A stretch of 64,000 bases of DNA from Hippophae tibetana (lineage: Eukaryota > Streptophyta > Magnoliopsida > Rosales > Elaeagnaceae). The stretch lies in assembly GCA_037013495.1 (NCBI GenBank), contig CM072806.1, forward strand, positions 21,279,501-21,343,500. Reading direction: 5' to 3'. This document shows, in pieces, positions 1-12,400 of the stretch (the first letter of the stretch is position 1; each line of letters opens with the position of its first letter). The position numbers and the translations under genes are program-made. The notes below the pieces were generated by a model. The model did no database searches. It had not been told where the DNA came from and was given only the letters and a program-made list of their open reading frames with translations.

Positions 1-600
1 GAAAAGGAACGGGCACCACGACACACATTTGTACTCACCACAACATAGAGTTCAAGTGGCACACTATGTTTCATGTCGCGGCATGAAAAGTTAAATTTAC
101 CCAGTAAATCTTTTCGAGAGTTGTTCCCAATGACATACAAATCCTTTGTCATGACACTTAATATTTTTATTGAATTTTGCCTTATATCCCTTACATATTT
201 GTTGGTACTTGATATGAGGCTTGCATGCCTTAATCTTTTATTATCCAAGTTTTATGTGTTTAAGTGTTGATATGTTTATCTAATTTGAAGTTGAAAACAC
301 CTGTAATACAACAAGACATACCCATGATTTTGAATAGATAGATTTGCATAAGTAATCACATAAACATGATATAAGTCAAAATTATTCCTTTCGATTAAGC
401 ATATAAAAATAAGAATATGAGTGCATTTTAAGCACTTTTCAATAGGTAAAAAAAATGTTATCGTGACTACAAGTATGGTCTTCAACCTAATTTTTGGGAA
501 TTGTGTGGTCGAAATAAGGTCAACATAAATCCAAAAGTTTGATAATTCCATGCGGCCTAACTAGTCTGATATAGGTTTTGATTATCCATGAGTAAGTTGT
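1..600. other. Spacer, nothing recognised
   Basis: A+T-rich sequence with only short open frames on both strands. None has a recognisable motif, splice structure or codon pattern. I see no gene, RNA or repeat boundary here. Confidence 0.5.
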
Positions 601-769
601 CATGTATGATAAAGGTATTATCTCACTTCGCTCCGCGACAGACTTCCCAAAGTCATAATATCTTGATCTTAGATTGACATCATTGTGGGTGCCAAACCAA
701 GTTGTTCCTCAGTTAGCTTTCCACACAAGGCTTAATGGTAAACATATCTTAGTCCATTGAGATGCTATC

Positions 770-2050
770 GTTGCTAGGTTCTAGACAGGTAGCGATATGT
801 TTTCCTAGTGTGATTGTTGTCATTAATGGAACCTAGGTATGATGTCCTACACTTGCCTGACAATATTTTGTCATCTCTGGGCTCTAGGTTGTTATTGTAC
901 ATCAAAGTTATTACTACTACTATCATCAAGGTTATGTCTCTATATGTCAACACATGGAACTTTTCCTCCAACTTGTTCCATAGGGGCCCCATTTGAATTG
1001 CATGTAAGAAGGCATTGATCGCTAAGGAGTTAGAGAATTCCTCGACTTGGATCTTTCATTGTTGAAATGGTTGAAGAAATCTTTGAGGGATTCATAGTAT
1101 TTTTGGCCAACCCCTTCAAGTATGTAAAAGTCTTTAGCAGTTTTCTCTTAGTTACAAAATGAGTAAGGATCTACTTTGCAAGTTCTAAGAAGCTCCCAAT
1201 GGTTCCTAACTTTAAGGTTTTGTACCAGATTCGAACCTTTCTGATCAAAATCATTGGACATCTTGATAGCTTACATAATCACTATTGGCATACAAGTTCA
1301 CCTAGTCTTTGAAGGACTCTAGGTGATCTAGAGGTCGGTAGACCTATTATAGGTACCAAAAGTTGGCAGCCTAAACTTCTTTCCCAATGGAGTATACATT
1401 ACTTGCAAGGTGAAGCCTAGATGGATACCATGTAATCTAAGTAGCGCTTCTCTTCCTTGAATTTTAACTCTACTTTTTTATAATCAAAACTCTATGTGCT
1501 TCATAGGTGGGGTGTTCAGCTAGCTATTTCCTGCCACCAACATTTGTCCTAAATCCTTAACATCCTTAGTGATGCTATCTTGGAAAAAACAAGCATGACA
1601 CCTCATCTCAAGGTGTTACCTTGAGTCATGGTTTTCGGTGTGCTAACGCTTTTGGCCCAAATGGTTCTCTTTATTTTGGACAAAAATTGTGGTCATATTA
1701 GTAGCTGGACATCGTCGTTAATTCCATTGATAGCCTTCTGATGTGCTGGGAACTCTAGAACCCAATGTCCCAATCTACTATGGATTGGGCCTCTATTGTA
1801 GGAAAAGTGGTTGTTGTTAGGAGTTTGATGTTGGTCATCTTACGCATGATGCTTAGTTTGTCTTGGAATGCAAGGAATGTCAATAGACACCCACCTCTGA
1901 TCCTGAGGTCGTGTCTAGAGCTACAACAACTGCTCTTATATGCTTTCCAAGCGTCTCAATCTCTACTCCATGGTGGGCTTTCTAGGTTTTTTGTCCTTCT
2001 TTGTTTTTGTGGCTTGAGAGTTAACTTGCTCATGCTTATGTAAAGAAGTA
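770..2050 (-). pseudogene. Decayed Ty3/Gypsy gag relic
   Basis: Read on the minus strand, this stretch gives broken frames resembling the retrotransposon gag domain of plant Gypsy elements. The best block lies around 1040-1125, where the translation contains GQKYYESLKDFFNHFNNE, close to the family pattern of a Gln/Glu-rich turn followed by E-S-L-x-x-F-x-x-R-F-N. Upstream codons (1150-2050) look like a charged gag N-terminus but carry many stops and frame changes. No LTR, primer site or pol was found, so this is an isolated fragment of an old insertion. The call rests on one short block and on the codon pattern. Confidence 0.4.
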
Positions 2051-2059
2051 GGGTACTTC

Positions 2060-3186
2060 TCTGAACTTTGTTGTAAAATCATTGTGAAAGCTTGACAGAT
2101 CAAGCGTAACCTTTAGGAGGAAAAAAGTGATGAACACAATGAATATAACAAAAAATGTAAAGAACACAATGAATGTTCTTGGGGTGTTCATCAACTCAAA
2201 TTAACTAGAACATCAAATGTATTTCCCATAGATGACACTAGATGTTGAAACCATTTTATGAACTCACTATGTTCATCACAAATCTACCTACTCAATCCTG
2301 AGATAAATGAACAAACAATCAAAATGAACAACATTGACAGTGTCAAATCAAATCTGATGCCTAAGTAAATTCTTTTATAAAGTGTTAAATGTAGTAGTAG
2401 TAGAGATTAGACAAAGTGTACCTTATAATTGTACTATAAGGCTATTTATAGGGGTTGAACTAATACATATAAGATCCAAATAGATATATTTAAATAACTT
2501 AATATCTAATAATATATAATTTCTTTATTAGATAATTATCTTATAGAGAGAATATACTTTATATACGCTAAATTCAAATCTATTTACTGACTATACAGTA
2601 TGATATTACACTGACTGTACACGTTTTAACTAGTCAAAGGTGACATTAACCAATTAAATGGTGGGATGAGTACTTGGAAAAGTTTTTTATTAATAATTTT
2701 AAATTTTTTATTGAAACTCAATTTTCAATCTCAAAGAGATTAATAATGTTTATTATATTCATTTTATATATGCATGTACTATTTTAAAGAATTTTTATAA
2801 TAATAAATCTTTAAATGAATAAAAACATGTTTTTCATGATGAATTTACTTTCATAATTAATTTAAAAAAATTAATATGTTTTATTTCAAATATGTTGTAA
2901 AAAGTAACTAAAATTAAAATTAAAATAAATATAACAATTTACATACTATATACACATTTTTATTTTTATTAATCTTTAATATTATCTATAATTTTTATAT
3001 ATTTTATTATTTTTATAAAAATAAATAATAAAAATCAATCCTTCCATGATATTTTTATGTCCCTATTTTATGGAAGATTTCTCCGATATGTTGGGTTTCT
3101 TGTTTCCACTTTGCGCTTTTAGTCTTCTAATAGTCAATATAAGTACGATGACCTAAAGAAATAAAAAAGACTTGAATAATGCAGAG
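2060..3186. other. A+T-rich spacer
   Basis: No gene seen. From about 2490 onward the sequence is mostly A and T with short homopolymers, typical of plant intergenic DNA. Confidence 0.5.
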
Positions 3187-3196
3187 TGTTGGGTAT

Positions 3197-3637
3197 TGTT
3201 ATAAATGTCTTTAATTCAAGGAACAAATTAAGGAGCAAATCAAGGAGTGATCATCCTTAATTTGAGGAGTAAATCAATGCTTAATTCAAGGAGCAATTCA
3301 AAGAACCCTTAATTTAAGGAGTGAATTTTCTTATAAATAGATGTATAATTATAATGAATCCATAAACAAAATATTCATTCCAATTGAGAGAAAAGCTTAG
3401 AGAGAAAAAGTTTTAGTGAAGAAAATTGAGAGTAATTTTCTTGGGTGTAATTGGGTTGTGAGTTGTGAGTGTTGTAAACACATTGTATAATTTCTCCCTT
3501 TTCAGTAAAAAGATTTGTAGTAGGTTTGGAGACGTAAGCAAGATTGGCCGAACTCTGTTATCAAATTTGTGTGTTATTTTTCTATTCTTGTTTTCTCATA
3601 AATCTGGCTTATCGCGAATTTGCATAATTTTCCAATA
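3197..3637 (+). repeat. 5' LTR of Copia element
   Basis: Begins TGTTATAAATG and ends CCAATA directly before the primer site. It matches 6322-6750 over its length, apart from a short deletion in the 3' copy and scattered substitutions. Confidence 0.88.
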
Positions 3638-3639
3638 AC

Positions 3640-3651
3640 TGGTATCAGAGC
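3640..3651 (+). other. Primer binding site (initiator Met tRNA)
   Basis: TGGTATCAGAGC, the usual complement of the 3' end of plant initiator methionine tRNA. It lies 2 bases inside the 5' LTR and marks the start of reverse transcription. Confidence 0.9.
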
Positions 3652-3699
3652 TTTTGGTGGTGATTTCTATCAATTTCTTGCAATGACACTATTTATGTG

Positions 3700-6000
3700 A
3701 ATAATGCAATTTTATCGTTGATATTTTTTTGTTGATGGAGGTGTTCTAATACACGGTGGTTTGTAGAAATAGTCAGAAATGATCCAAAGGAAGTCAGATG
3801 TGAGTGGAAGCAATGGTCATAGATGAAGGAAAGGTGAAACTCGAGAAATTCGATGGCACATATTTCGGGTTTTGAAAAATGCAGATAGAGGATTATCTGT
3901 ATCAACCTCTCTCAGGGAAAAAGTCATAGGTTATGAAGGAAGAAGATTGGAGTCTTCTAGACAGAAAAACCCTTGAAGTTATTCGATTGACGTTATCACG
4001 CAATGTTGCTTTCAACATAGTAATGGAAAAGACCACGGTGGGTCTTATGACAACTCTCTCCAATATGTATGAGAAGTCATCGGTCTCAAACCAAAGTGCA
4101 CTTGATGAGACATTTGTTCAATTTGCGGATGATAGAAGGCGCATCGATAGCTCAACATCTCAATGAACTCAACACAATCACAACCCAATTGAGTTCAGTT
4201 GAAATTGAATTCGATGAAGAAGTATGAGCATTGATACTTTTGTATTCTCTACCAAAAAGTTGGAATGCTACTGTCACGATTGTGAGTAGCTCATCAGGAA
4301 GAAATAAGTTAAAATTTGATGATGTTCATGATCTAGTTTTCAGTGAAGAGATCCGACGTAGAGACTCGGGTGAATCATCAACCTCTTCAGTTTTACATAC
4401 AGAGTCAAGAGGAAGAAATTCAACCAGAGGGAATGAAAATGGTAGAACAGGTTATCAAGGTAGATCAAATGACAGTAGGTCCAAATCCAGGAATCCTAAT
4501 AATTCCTATAGCTCAAAGACTGTTGAGTGTTGGAATTATGGGAGAACTGGGCACTACAATCAGTGCAAGAGTGCACCAAAGGACCAACAAGTGAAGGAAG
4601 AGGCAAATGTTACTTACACCTCAAGAGGAGATGATGCATTGATATGCTATTTGGAGAGAAACAAAGAATCTTAGGTGTTATACTCTGGAGCATCGTTCCA
4701 TGTTACTTCACAAAAAGAATATTTCGAGAAGTATGTCATTGGAAACCTTGGAAAGGTGTATCTTGGTGATGATCAATCGTGTACTACTATTGGAAAAGGT
4801 ATAGTGAATATTAAGTTGAACGGGTCTATTTGGGAGCTGAAGGATGTCAGGCATATTCTCGACCTAAGAAAGAACTTAATCTCAATAGGGCAATTGGCTA
4901 GTGAAGGCTACACTATGATCTTCCATGGTGATGATTGGAAGATTTCAAATGGTGTAATGACAGTTGCTCGAGGCAAGAAGAGTGACACTTTTTACATGAC
5001 AATAAGGACACGTTGTTCAATCGCAGTTGTAGCAAGAAATGAAACACCAAATCAGTGGCACCAGAGACTAGGCCACATGAGTGAGAAGGGGATGAAGATT
5101 ATGCACTCAAAGGGAAAACTTCCAGGTCTACAGTCTGTAGAGATAGACATGTGCGAAGATTGCATACTTGGAAAGCAAAAGAGAGTCAACTTTCAGACAA
5201 GTGGTAGAACCTCAAGGAAGGAAAGGCTAGAGCTTATCCACTCTGATGTTTAGGGACCAACGACTGTCTCATCCATCGGTGGGAAACACTACTTCTTAAC
5301 TTTCATCGATGATCACTCTCGGAAGGTATGAGTTTACTTTCTAAAGCACAAGTCTAAAGTATTTGAGGCTTTCAGAAGATGGAAAGCTATGGTTGAAAAT
5401 GAAATATGTTTGAAGATCAAAAAGCTCAGAACCGACAATGGTGGTGAATATGAAGACACTAGATTCAAAAATTTATGCTATGAGCATGGTATCAGAATGG
5501 AAAGAACTGTGCCAGGCATGCCTCAACACGATGGTGTAGTTAAGCGTATGAATAAAACATTAGCAGAAAGAGCCAGAAGCATTCGTACACAATCAGGTCT
5601 ACCAAAGCATTTTTGGGTAGAAGTAGTCATCACGACAACTTATTTAATCAATTGAGGTCCATCTGTTCCATTGGAGCACAAAATACCAGAGAAGGTATGG
5701 AGCAGAAAAGAGGTAAAGCTATCACATCTAAAAGTTTTTGACTGTGTATCATTTGTGCATATCAGTGATCAAGGCAGGAATAAGCTTGATCTCAAATCCA
5801 AGAAATGCACCTTCATCGGCTATGGTGAGGATGATTTTGGCTACCGCATTTGGGATGATGAAAACAAGAAAATGATCTGTATCAGAGATGTGATTTTCAA
5901 TGAAAGAGTGATGTATAAGGACATGCAGAATGAGTTAGTATTTGTAGATGCAGATGATGTCTCAGATAGTCCCATGAAGGAACTAAGTGTAACAAGTCCT
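3700..6000 (+). pseudogene. Copia gag-protease-integrase, degenerate
   Basis: Gag occupies about 3800-4670 with a CCHC knuckle near 4530 whose second Cys is Tyr (CWNYGRTGH). Protease follows at 4672: a TAG replaces the usual Trp and the motif reads LYSGAS, so the catalytic Asp is gone. The pre-integrase finger is present (HQRLGH and CEDCILGK, about 5055-5175). The integrase core keeps Asp at HSDV (about 5248) and RTDNGG (about 5430). The catalytic Glu is replaced by Lys (GVVKRMNKTL, about 5540). TAG or TGA stops interrupt at about 5251, 5328 and 5654. An integrase C-terminal region continues to 6003. These lesions make the polyprotein non-functional. Confidence 0.88.
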
Positions 6001-6003
6001 TAA

Positions 6004-6321
6004 TTAGAGGAACTCATTGGACAAAGCAGTGTGCAACAATCTGACACACCACAACCTCCTATTCCAGCTCCTATATTGAGAAGAACTTCTCAACCTTATG
6101 TACCTAATAGGAGATACATGAACCATATGTTACTGACTGATGGAGAGGAGCCTGAATGCTATGATGAAGCTTGTTAGACTCGAGATCCCAACAAGTGGGA
6201 GCTTGCCATGAAATTGAAGTTGTGCTCAACTTCAGTTGGTCTACTAGGGTAACAAGACTAGAAAAGCTACTGCATTGATCGAGGTGTGAAAACAGATTAA
6301 AATCAGTCTCAAGTGGGAGAT
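6004..6321 (+). pseudogene. Copia pol tail after a large internal deletion
   Basis: A proline-rich linker (about 6040-6100) leads to the start of the RT domain (DPNKWELAMK, about 6186-6215). This runs directly into KLKLCSTSVGL, the extreme C-terminus of pol in this type of element. The whole RT and RNase H, normally some 2 kb, is missing. The purine-rich tract and 3' LTR follow. Confidence 0.75.
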
Positions 6322-6750
6322 TTTTATAAATGTCCTTAATTCAAGGAGCAAATCAAGAAGTGGTAATCCTTAATTTGAGGATTAAATCAATGCTTAATTC
6401 AAGGAACCCTTAATTTAAGGAGTAATTCAAGGACTTAATTTTCTTATAACTAGATGTATAATTGTAATGAATCCATAAGAAAAATATTATTTCAATTGAA
6501 AGAAAAATATAGAGAGAAAAAGCTTTAGTGAAGAAAATTAAGAGTAATTTTCTTTGGTATAATTGAGTTGTGAGTTGTGAGTGTTGTAAATACATTGTAT
6601 AATTTCTCCCTTTTCAGTAAAAAGGTTTGTAACAAGTCCGAAAACTTAAGTAAGATTGACCGAACTCTGTTATGAAATTTGCGTGTTATTTTTCTATTCT
6701 TTTTTTTCTCATAAATCTAGCTTATCGGAAATTTGCATAATTTTCCAACA
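6322..6750 (+). repeat. 3' LTR of Copia element
   Basis: Direct repeat of 3197-3637, ending CCAACA. It is preceded by the polypurine tract at 6311-6320. It lacks a short segment (about a dozen bases) that is present in the 5' copy. Confidence 0.88.
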
Positions 6751-6754
6751 TAGA

Positions 6755-7270
6755 GTTATTCGAATATAAAGACCATGTAAAACTAGGAGAAGCTTTATTT
6801 TTGTAAGTGAAATTTAAAGAGGGACTGAAGGTTACAGGTATGACATTCTTTTTTTTACCCTTTTGTTTTAAGAACTAACTCTTAACATTTGGTTTGGATG
6901 ACTCACAAAGAGATTGATACTGTACTATTATAACACGAGCAACTTTTTCATATTTTTAAAATTTTGATATTTTTCTAAAAAAAAGAATAAAATTTCTGTT
7001 GAATCATAATAAATTCATATATAACAAAATATTTAAATAAAATGAAGTATATTCATGTAAAAAAAACTTTGCAATTCCTATGGACTTGTACCCACTTACC
7101 TGGAATATTCCTTACCAATGCCTTCTTAGAAATCTAACTAAACGAACTTCCTATAAACTTTCAAGTTTATGCCATCAGATGGAAATATTTTAAGCAAGTT
7201 TTGAATTCAATTGAAGTTGGAATCTAGAACCTACTTGAAAATTGAGTAAGCAGCCTAACATTCAGCCATG
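6755..7270. other. Spacer between two retrotransposons
   Basis: A+T-rich, with no coding frame or repeat boundary recognised. It is the host sequence between the Copia element and the Gypsy element. Confidence 0.45.
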
Positions 7271-7275
7271 AGAAT
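7271..7275. repeat. Target site duplication, left copy (AGAAT)
   Basis: The same five bases follow the 3' LTR at 17638-17642. The 3' LTR then ends CG rather than CA, a single change. Confidence 0.85.
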
Positions 7276-7709
7276 TGTTTGGACATATTAACATCCGAAA
7301 TGTCCCAAATACCGAACTGAGCTTTATACAAACCCCAAGACTAGCCCAAGACGGAAGATGAAGCACCCTATACATCCTACCCATGGGACAAACCAAGCCC
7401 AAAGACCAAGCTCTATATCAACCTAGCTGGACGTCACCCCGAGCTCGGTCACACAAGGATCTCTAGTTCGGTCATAGAACGACTTTGTTATACGCATGGT
7501 TAAACCCGACCTAGATTTCTGACACATTATATTTTATGTCAAATCATACCCTACTGACATATATTTGCATTCACACATTGTTTATCTAATACCTATACAA
7601 TTTATGTGCTATAAATATATGGATCACTTATGAGGATCCATCATTGGAATCCTTGGCAACACACACACACACACACACACTCTCTAGTTAAACTCTGCAC
7701 CACTCAACA
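7276..7709 (+). repeat. 5' LTR of Gypsy element
   Basis: Starts TGTTTGGACAT and ends CACTCAACA. Near its end a run of about ten AC units (7660-7680) replaces the CT-rich run of the 3' copy, which accounts for most of the length difference. A TATA-like stretch (CTATAAATATATGG) lies near 7610. Confidence 0.92.
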
Positions 7710-7712
7710 TTT

Positions 7713-7728
7713 TGGCACCCACCGTGGG
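7713..7728 (+). other. Primer binding site of Gypsy element
   Basis: TGGCACCCACCGTGGG starts 3 bases inside the 5' LTR. The form resembles primer sites of Tat-type elements. I did not assign the tRNA. Confidence 0.7.
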
Positions 7729-7881
7729 AATTAAATTCTCAAGTCAATCACAAGTTTCTAACCCCATCTCCCCATAGAACTCACCACGCCATATGTTTTT
7801 TAGGAATTCGTCACTCTTAAATCGACATTCATAGGAATAACTCGATCTGATAGACGACCAAACTCGAATGATGCAAATGTA

Positions 7882-9342
7882 ATGGCTACCCAAGGAAACT
7901 CGCCACGAGCCATAGAGTAGGAAGGGACTGAAGGTAGCACCCTCTATCAGGGATTATCTTACCAATTCCTTGAACTAAGAAAAGAGCTTGATGAAACCCG
8001 AATAGAAAACAGAGCTCTCCAGTCTTTGGCAGACAGAAGGACCTCGGAAAATCCTACAGTCGAACCAACCATTGGAGAGGTGAGGGAACACGGCCTATCT
8101 GAACCTCGTCATACCAAGCACGAAGTAGAGAGACACCTTTTTCCAATTTGGCACACCCCGATGAAGAGCAATGGATCCAAGAAAAGAGAAGTTGGGAGAT
8201 ACGAATACAAGCTTTAGAGAATAACAACAAGAAGCAAGAGGAGGCCCTCAAAGCAACAAATGAGGGACATTAAAAAGGAAAAACCACTTTCGAAATCGAC
8301 AAAGACTGCGAACAGTTATACATTTCACCAATTACAGATACAATCGAAAATGATGAACCCCTACCCAATTTTAATGCTCCGAAATGCCCGAACTATTTTG
8401 GAACAAAGGATCGAGTGACTCATGTCTAAAATTTCAAAACATCCATGGCTCTCATAAGCCTCACTCAGGCAAAGTGAGATGGAATGATATGTAAGTTGTT
8501 CACCGCTATTCTTTGCAAAGACGCGCAAAAATGGTTTAAAAACCTACCCCCCAATCAATATCTTTCCTCCCATAGTTTGCCAAGTTATTTATCACCAACT
8601 ACGTCTGCTATAAACTCTTGAGAAAAGAATCTCACCACATCTTTTCTATTATACAGGAGGAAAAGGAGCTAGTCGAAAAATACATGAAGCATTTCAGGGA
8701 AGAAAAAATAGAAATCATTGATTGCCCTAGCTCTATCGTCATAGAGGCTTTTAGGCGAGGCCTACTAAAATATTCTGCCCTATTTATGGAACTAACTAAA
8801 TCAGTGCCACAGACTTTGAGGGAAGCTTATGAGGAGGCCAGGAATTTTTTCAGTCTAGAAAGAGAGCTTAGCTTGGTAAAGGATCGTCGAACAGGGACAG
8901 ATTATCCCAACCTCATGCAGAGAAAAAAGAGCAAGCCCAGTGCCAGAGCAAACACACCACAATTACAAAACCAAGTGAATTTCAGATGTAGGCAATAGAC
9001 ACAAGCCGGTCAACAAAAACTAGGCAGTGAATAAAGATTGGTCGAGAAGTATGGAAACGTGGGGAAAAGCAGAATCCTCCTCCAAGAGTCCCCCGTGATT
9101 GCAAAATATTTTACAAGGAGATTTAACTGAGATACTAAAAAGAATGGAGCAAGAGCCCGAGACCAGATGGCCGCCGAGGATGATTACCTTGGACAGAGAT
9201 ATATCCAAGTGGTGCGCTTTTCACAAAGATGTGGGCCACGACACAAGAAATTACAGGGACCTGAAAAGAGAGTTGGACACATTACTGGCAAGAGGATATT
9301 TTAAATACTTTGTTGCAAGAAATGATGACAGAAGAATCTACT
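7882..9342 (+). pseudogene. Gypsy gag, degenerate
   Basis: The first ATG after the leader is at 7882, and a frame with stops continues from there. The retrotransposon gag domain spans about 8350-8830 and is clearest at 8618-8998, where a long charged helical stretch includes AFRRGLLKYSALF. A nucleocapsid-like finger follows near 9210 (CAFHKDVGHDTRNY), in which the last Cys is Tyr. It runs into LKRELDTLLARGYF, the usual sequence after this finger in Tat-type gags. Several stops and frame changes break it. Gag would have formed the particle in the cytoplasm. Confidence 0.8.
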
Positions 9343-9458
9343 AGTAAGAACGAGAAGCATCCCAACCAACATTCTCATCCAACATTAATAAACAACCTCA
9401 TAATGGGTCGGACGTTAAGACCATACATACAATACATGGAAGACTTGAGGTCAGTGGG

Positions 9459-12400
9459 GTGTCCAACAATGCCCGTAAAAGATTTGCAAGAGAAATGCAC
9501 AATGCACCCCACGTCTACGTGTTGGAAAAAGTTAAGCCCTCTACTAAAATAATTTTCACTGAGAAGGTTGAAACTGCATCCCATCATGAAGACGCATTGG
9601 TGATTACCCTGAGGATCGGGTCCTCTCATGTTCGACGAATAATGATTGACATTGGTAGTTCAGTGGAACTCCTCTTTCGAACCACGACCTATGCCTTGGG
9701 ACTTAAAGACATGGACATCATCAAGACCGAGCTTCCCCTCATAGGATTCAACAACAACACCACCTATGCAATAGGAACAGTGATCTTGTCGGTCATGACA
9801 AAAGGGATCATAATGATGATTAATTTTGTCATCATTGATGCCCGGCTCATTACAACGCAATCCTAGGAAGACCCTGGATACACAAGATGAAGGTAGTGCC
9901 ATCTACTTTTCATCAGGTGATAAAATATCTTACGCCTAAAGGCCCTGAGGAGATAAAAGGAGACCAGGCAAACACTAGAAGTTGTTATAATGCCACTATG
10001 AAGGGAACCGCCCCCAAATAACAATCACCGAAAATTTTCCTTCCAATGCAACAAAGGAATAAAAGCATGGCACGGCCAATGTTTTTAAACAAAGTAAAAG
10101 AACTCCTAACAGACGTGGAGGGAAATGGCCATCTAGTCAAAATGGGCGACGACCTGACACTAGAGCTCGAGGAGAAACTCTCGTTATTTCTCAAATCTAA
10201 TGTAGATGTTTTCGCATGGACCCTCATAGACATATCAGGAATTGATTCACGAATAATAACACACTGGCTAAACGTCCATACAAAGGCTAGATGCCTTCCA
10301 AGCATTGATCAATTGGTAGATGCCTTTTCCGGCTTCGCATTTATGAGTTTCTTAAACACATACTCTGGGTATCATCAAATCAAAATGCATCCTGATGACG
10401 AGGAGAAAACTTCTTTCATAACTGAAGAAGTAACATTTTGCTACATAAGAATGTCGTTTGGATTGAAAAACGTAGGTGTAACATACTAGTGCCTCCTTAA
10501 CAAAATGTTCTACAAACAGATGGGTAGGAACGTGGAAGTATATATCGATGACATGCTAGTCAAGTCAATCTAGCCCATGAACCATATCAATGACCTACAA
10601 GAGGTATTCGAGGTGATACGAAGGTACATCATGAAACTTAACCCAAAAAAATGCATTTTCGGTGTGGCTGTAGGAAAATTCCTGGGATACCTCCTATTAG
10701 CTAGAGGAATCAAGGCCAATCCAGATAAAATATAGGCATTGATAAACATGCGGCCGCCCAGTAGTCTAAGGGGTATACAAAAATTAAATGGAAGAATTGG
10801 GGCATTGGGCAAATTCATAGATAAATGCACGGACAAGTGCATGCCTTTATTCAGAATGCTAAAAAAACATTGTCTTTGGGAATGAGGACTACGACATGGC
10901 CTTTGAAGATATCAAGAAATACCTTGGCAAACCCCCAGTCCTGGTCAGCCCAATATCAATAGAGGTTCTTTATCTATATCTGGTCGTTACACCCCAAACA
11001 TACAGTGTTGTGCTCATAGCAAAAAGACTCAAAATCCAGCACCCCATTTATTATGTCAACCAAATTTTAACCGAGGCCCAAAGTAAATATCCCACCTTAG
11101 ATAAACTCATTTTTCCCTTAAAATTACTATGAGAAAACTCAGGCACTACTTTGGCTCACACACCATCATCATGCTCACCTCGCATCCCCTAAAAAATATA
11201 TTAACAAAACCAGAAGTTGTAGGAAGACTGGCCCAGATAGCTATGGAATTAGGGGAGTATGACATTAAATACATGGCTAGGACTGCCATCAAGGGACAAG
11301 TTGTGATCGAACTAATGGTCGAGTTCACTGAATGCTCTGAGGTCGTTACCAACACAGAAACTGAGGAAATATTGATGGTCGACTCTTGGAATGCACCAAC
11401 CTGGTAGGTATTTATGGATGGCATTCACAACTTTAATGGCTTAGGAGCCGGGGTGGTTATAAGGGATGAAAAGGACAATTGGTTCGAATATGCTGTCAAA
11501 CTTGACTTTCAAACAATCAATAACATCATAGAATATAAAGCTGCCATATTTGGAGTCATGACAGCAAAAACAACTGGGAGTAGATAGCATCGTCCTACAT
11601 AGTAACTCCTGGCTTATTGTCAATCAGTTCCTGGGAACATTTGAGGCCCGAGATGGAAAGATGAAAAAATATTGGGAAAGACTAAAACAAGAATGCACAA
11701 AATTCTCAATGTTCAAAATCAAGCAGATAGCTCGAAACAAGAATAAACACGCTGATGCCCTGGCCACCTTGGCATCTATCTGAGAAACCAAACATGAACG
11801 AGTGGTCTCAATAACGGTGTTGACAAAGGCGTCTCTTGAAGAAATTGAAAAAAAAGGTTGAATGCATGGACGACAATCCATCTACAACATGGTTTGCATT
11901 GATATATGAATCTTAAAAATAGGAGACCTACCAGAAGACCTCACGGCCGTAAAACAAATCGTAGCTAGGGTAGGCCGGTACATGGTCGAGGCAGAAAACT
12001 ATACCGCAAAACGCCACTTGGCACGGGCCTCTTGTGCATAAATATGGAAGGAGAAGACAAAATAATATATGAAGTACACAAGGGAGATTGCGGCACACAT
12101 TTAGGGGGTAGGATATTATCTCAGCAAATAATGAGACATGGTTATTACTGGCCCACTATGCTTTTCGATTGCGTAAAATACGCCCAAAGGTGCAACACAT
12201 GCCAACGATTTGGCCCCTTGACCCACAAACCGCCTAATGATATGCGGGGAGTAGTAAGTATATGGTCTTTCTACAAATGGGGATTTGACATAGTAGGACC
12301 TTTATCCATAGGCACGGGCCATAAAAAGTTTCTCCTTGTTGCCACCGACTATTTTTTGAAATGGATAGAAACTGAGGCTCTAGCCAGAATACGAGAGGAG

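Larger units (their letters stand above)
3197..6750 (+). mobile_element. Copia LTR retrotransposon lacking RT and RNase H
   Basis: The element has two direct LTRs (3197-3637 and 6322-6750), a primer site complementary to initiator Met tRNA at 3640-3651, and a purine-rich tract (AAGTGGGAGA) just before the 3' LTR. Inside are gag, protease and integrase remains in Copia order, but the frame then jumps to the last residues of pol. The element could not move by itself. A clean target duplication is not visible: the bases before 3187 (CAGAG) and after 6750 (TAGAG) differ at one position, which would require about 10 extra bases at the 5' end. LTR ends are slightly mutated (CA to TA at 3637, TG to TT at 6322). 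Confidence 0.9.

Noticed and set aside
684..700. Minus-strand TTTGGCACCCACAATG resembling the Gypsy primer site
   Set aside because: It lies on the wrong side of the minus-strand gag relic, and no LTR edge is visible next to it.
774..996. Overlapping frames of 72 and 60 codons on opposite strands
   Set aside because: They fall inside the decayed gag relic and show no independent domain or splice context.
3187..3196. Possible TSD for the first Copia (CAGAG/TAGAG)
   Set aside because: It needs one mismatch and ten unexplained bases before the LTR; not strong enough to call.
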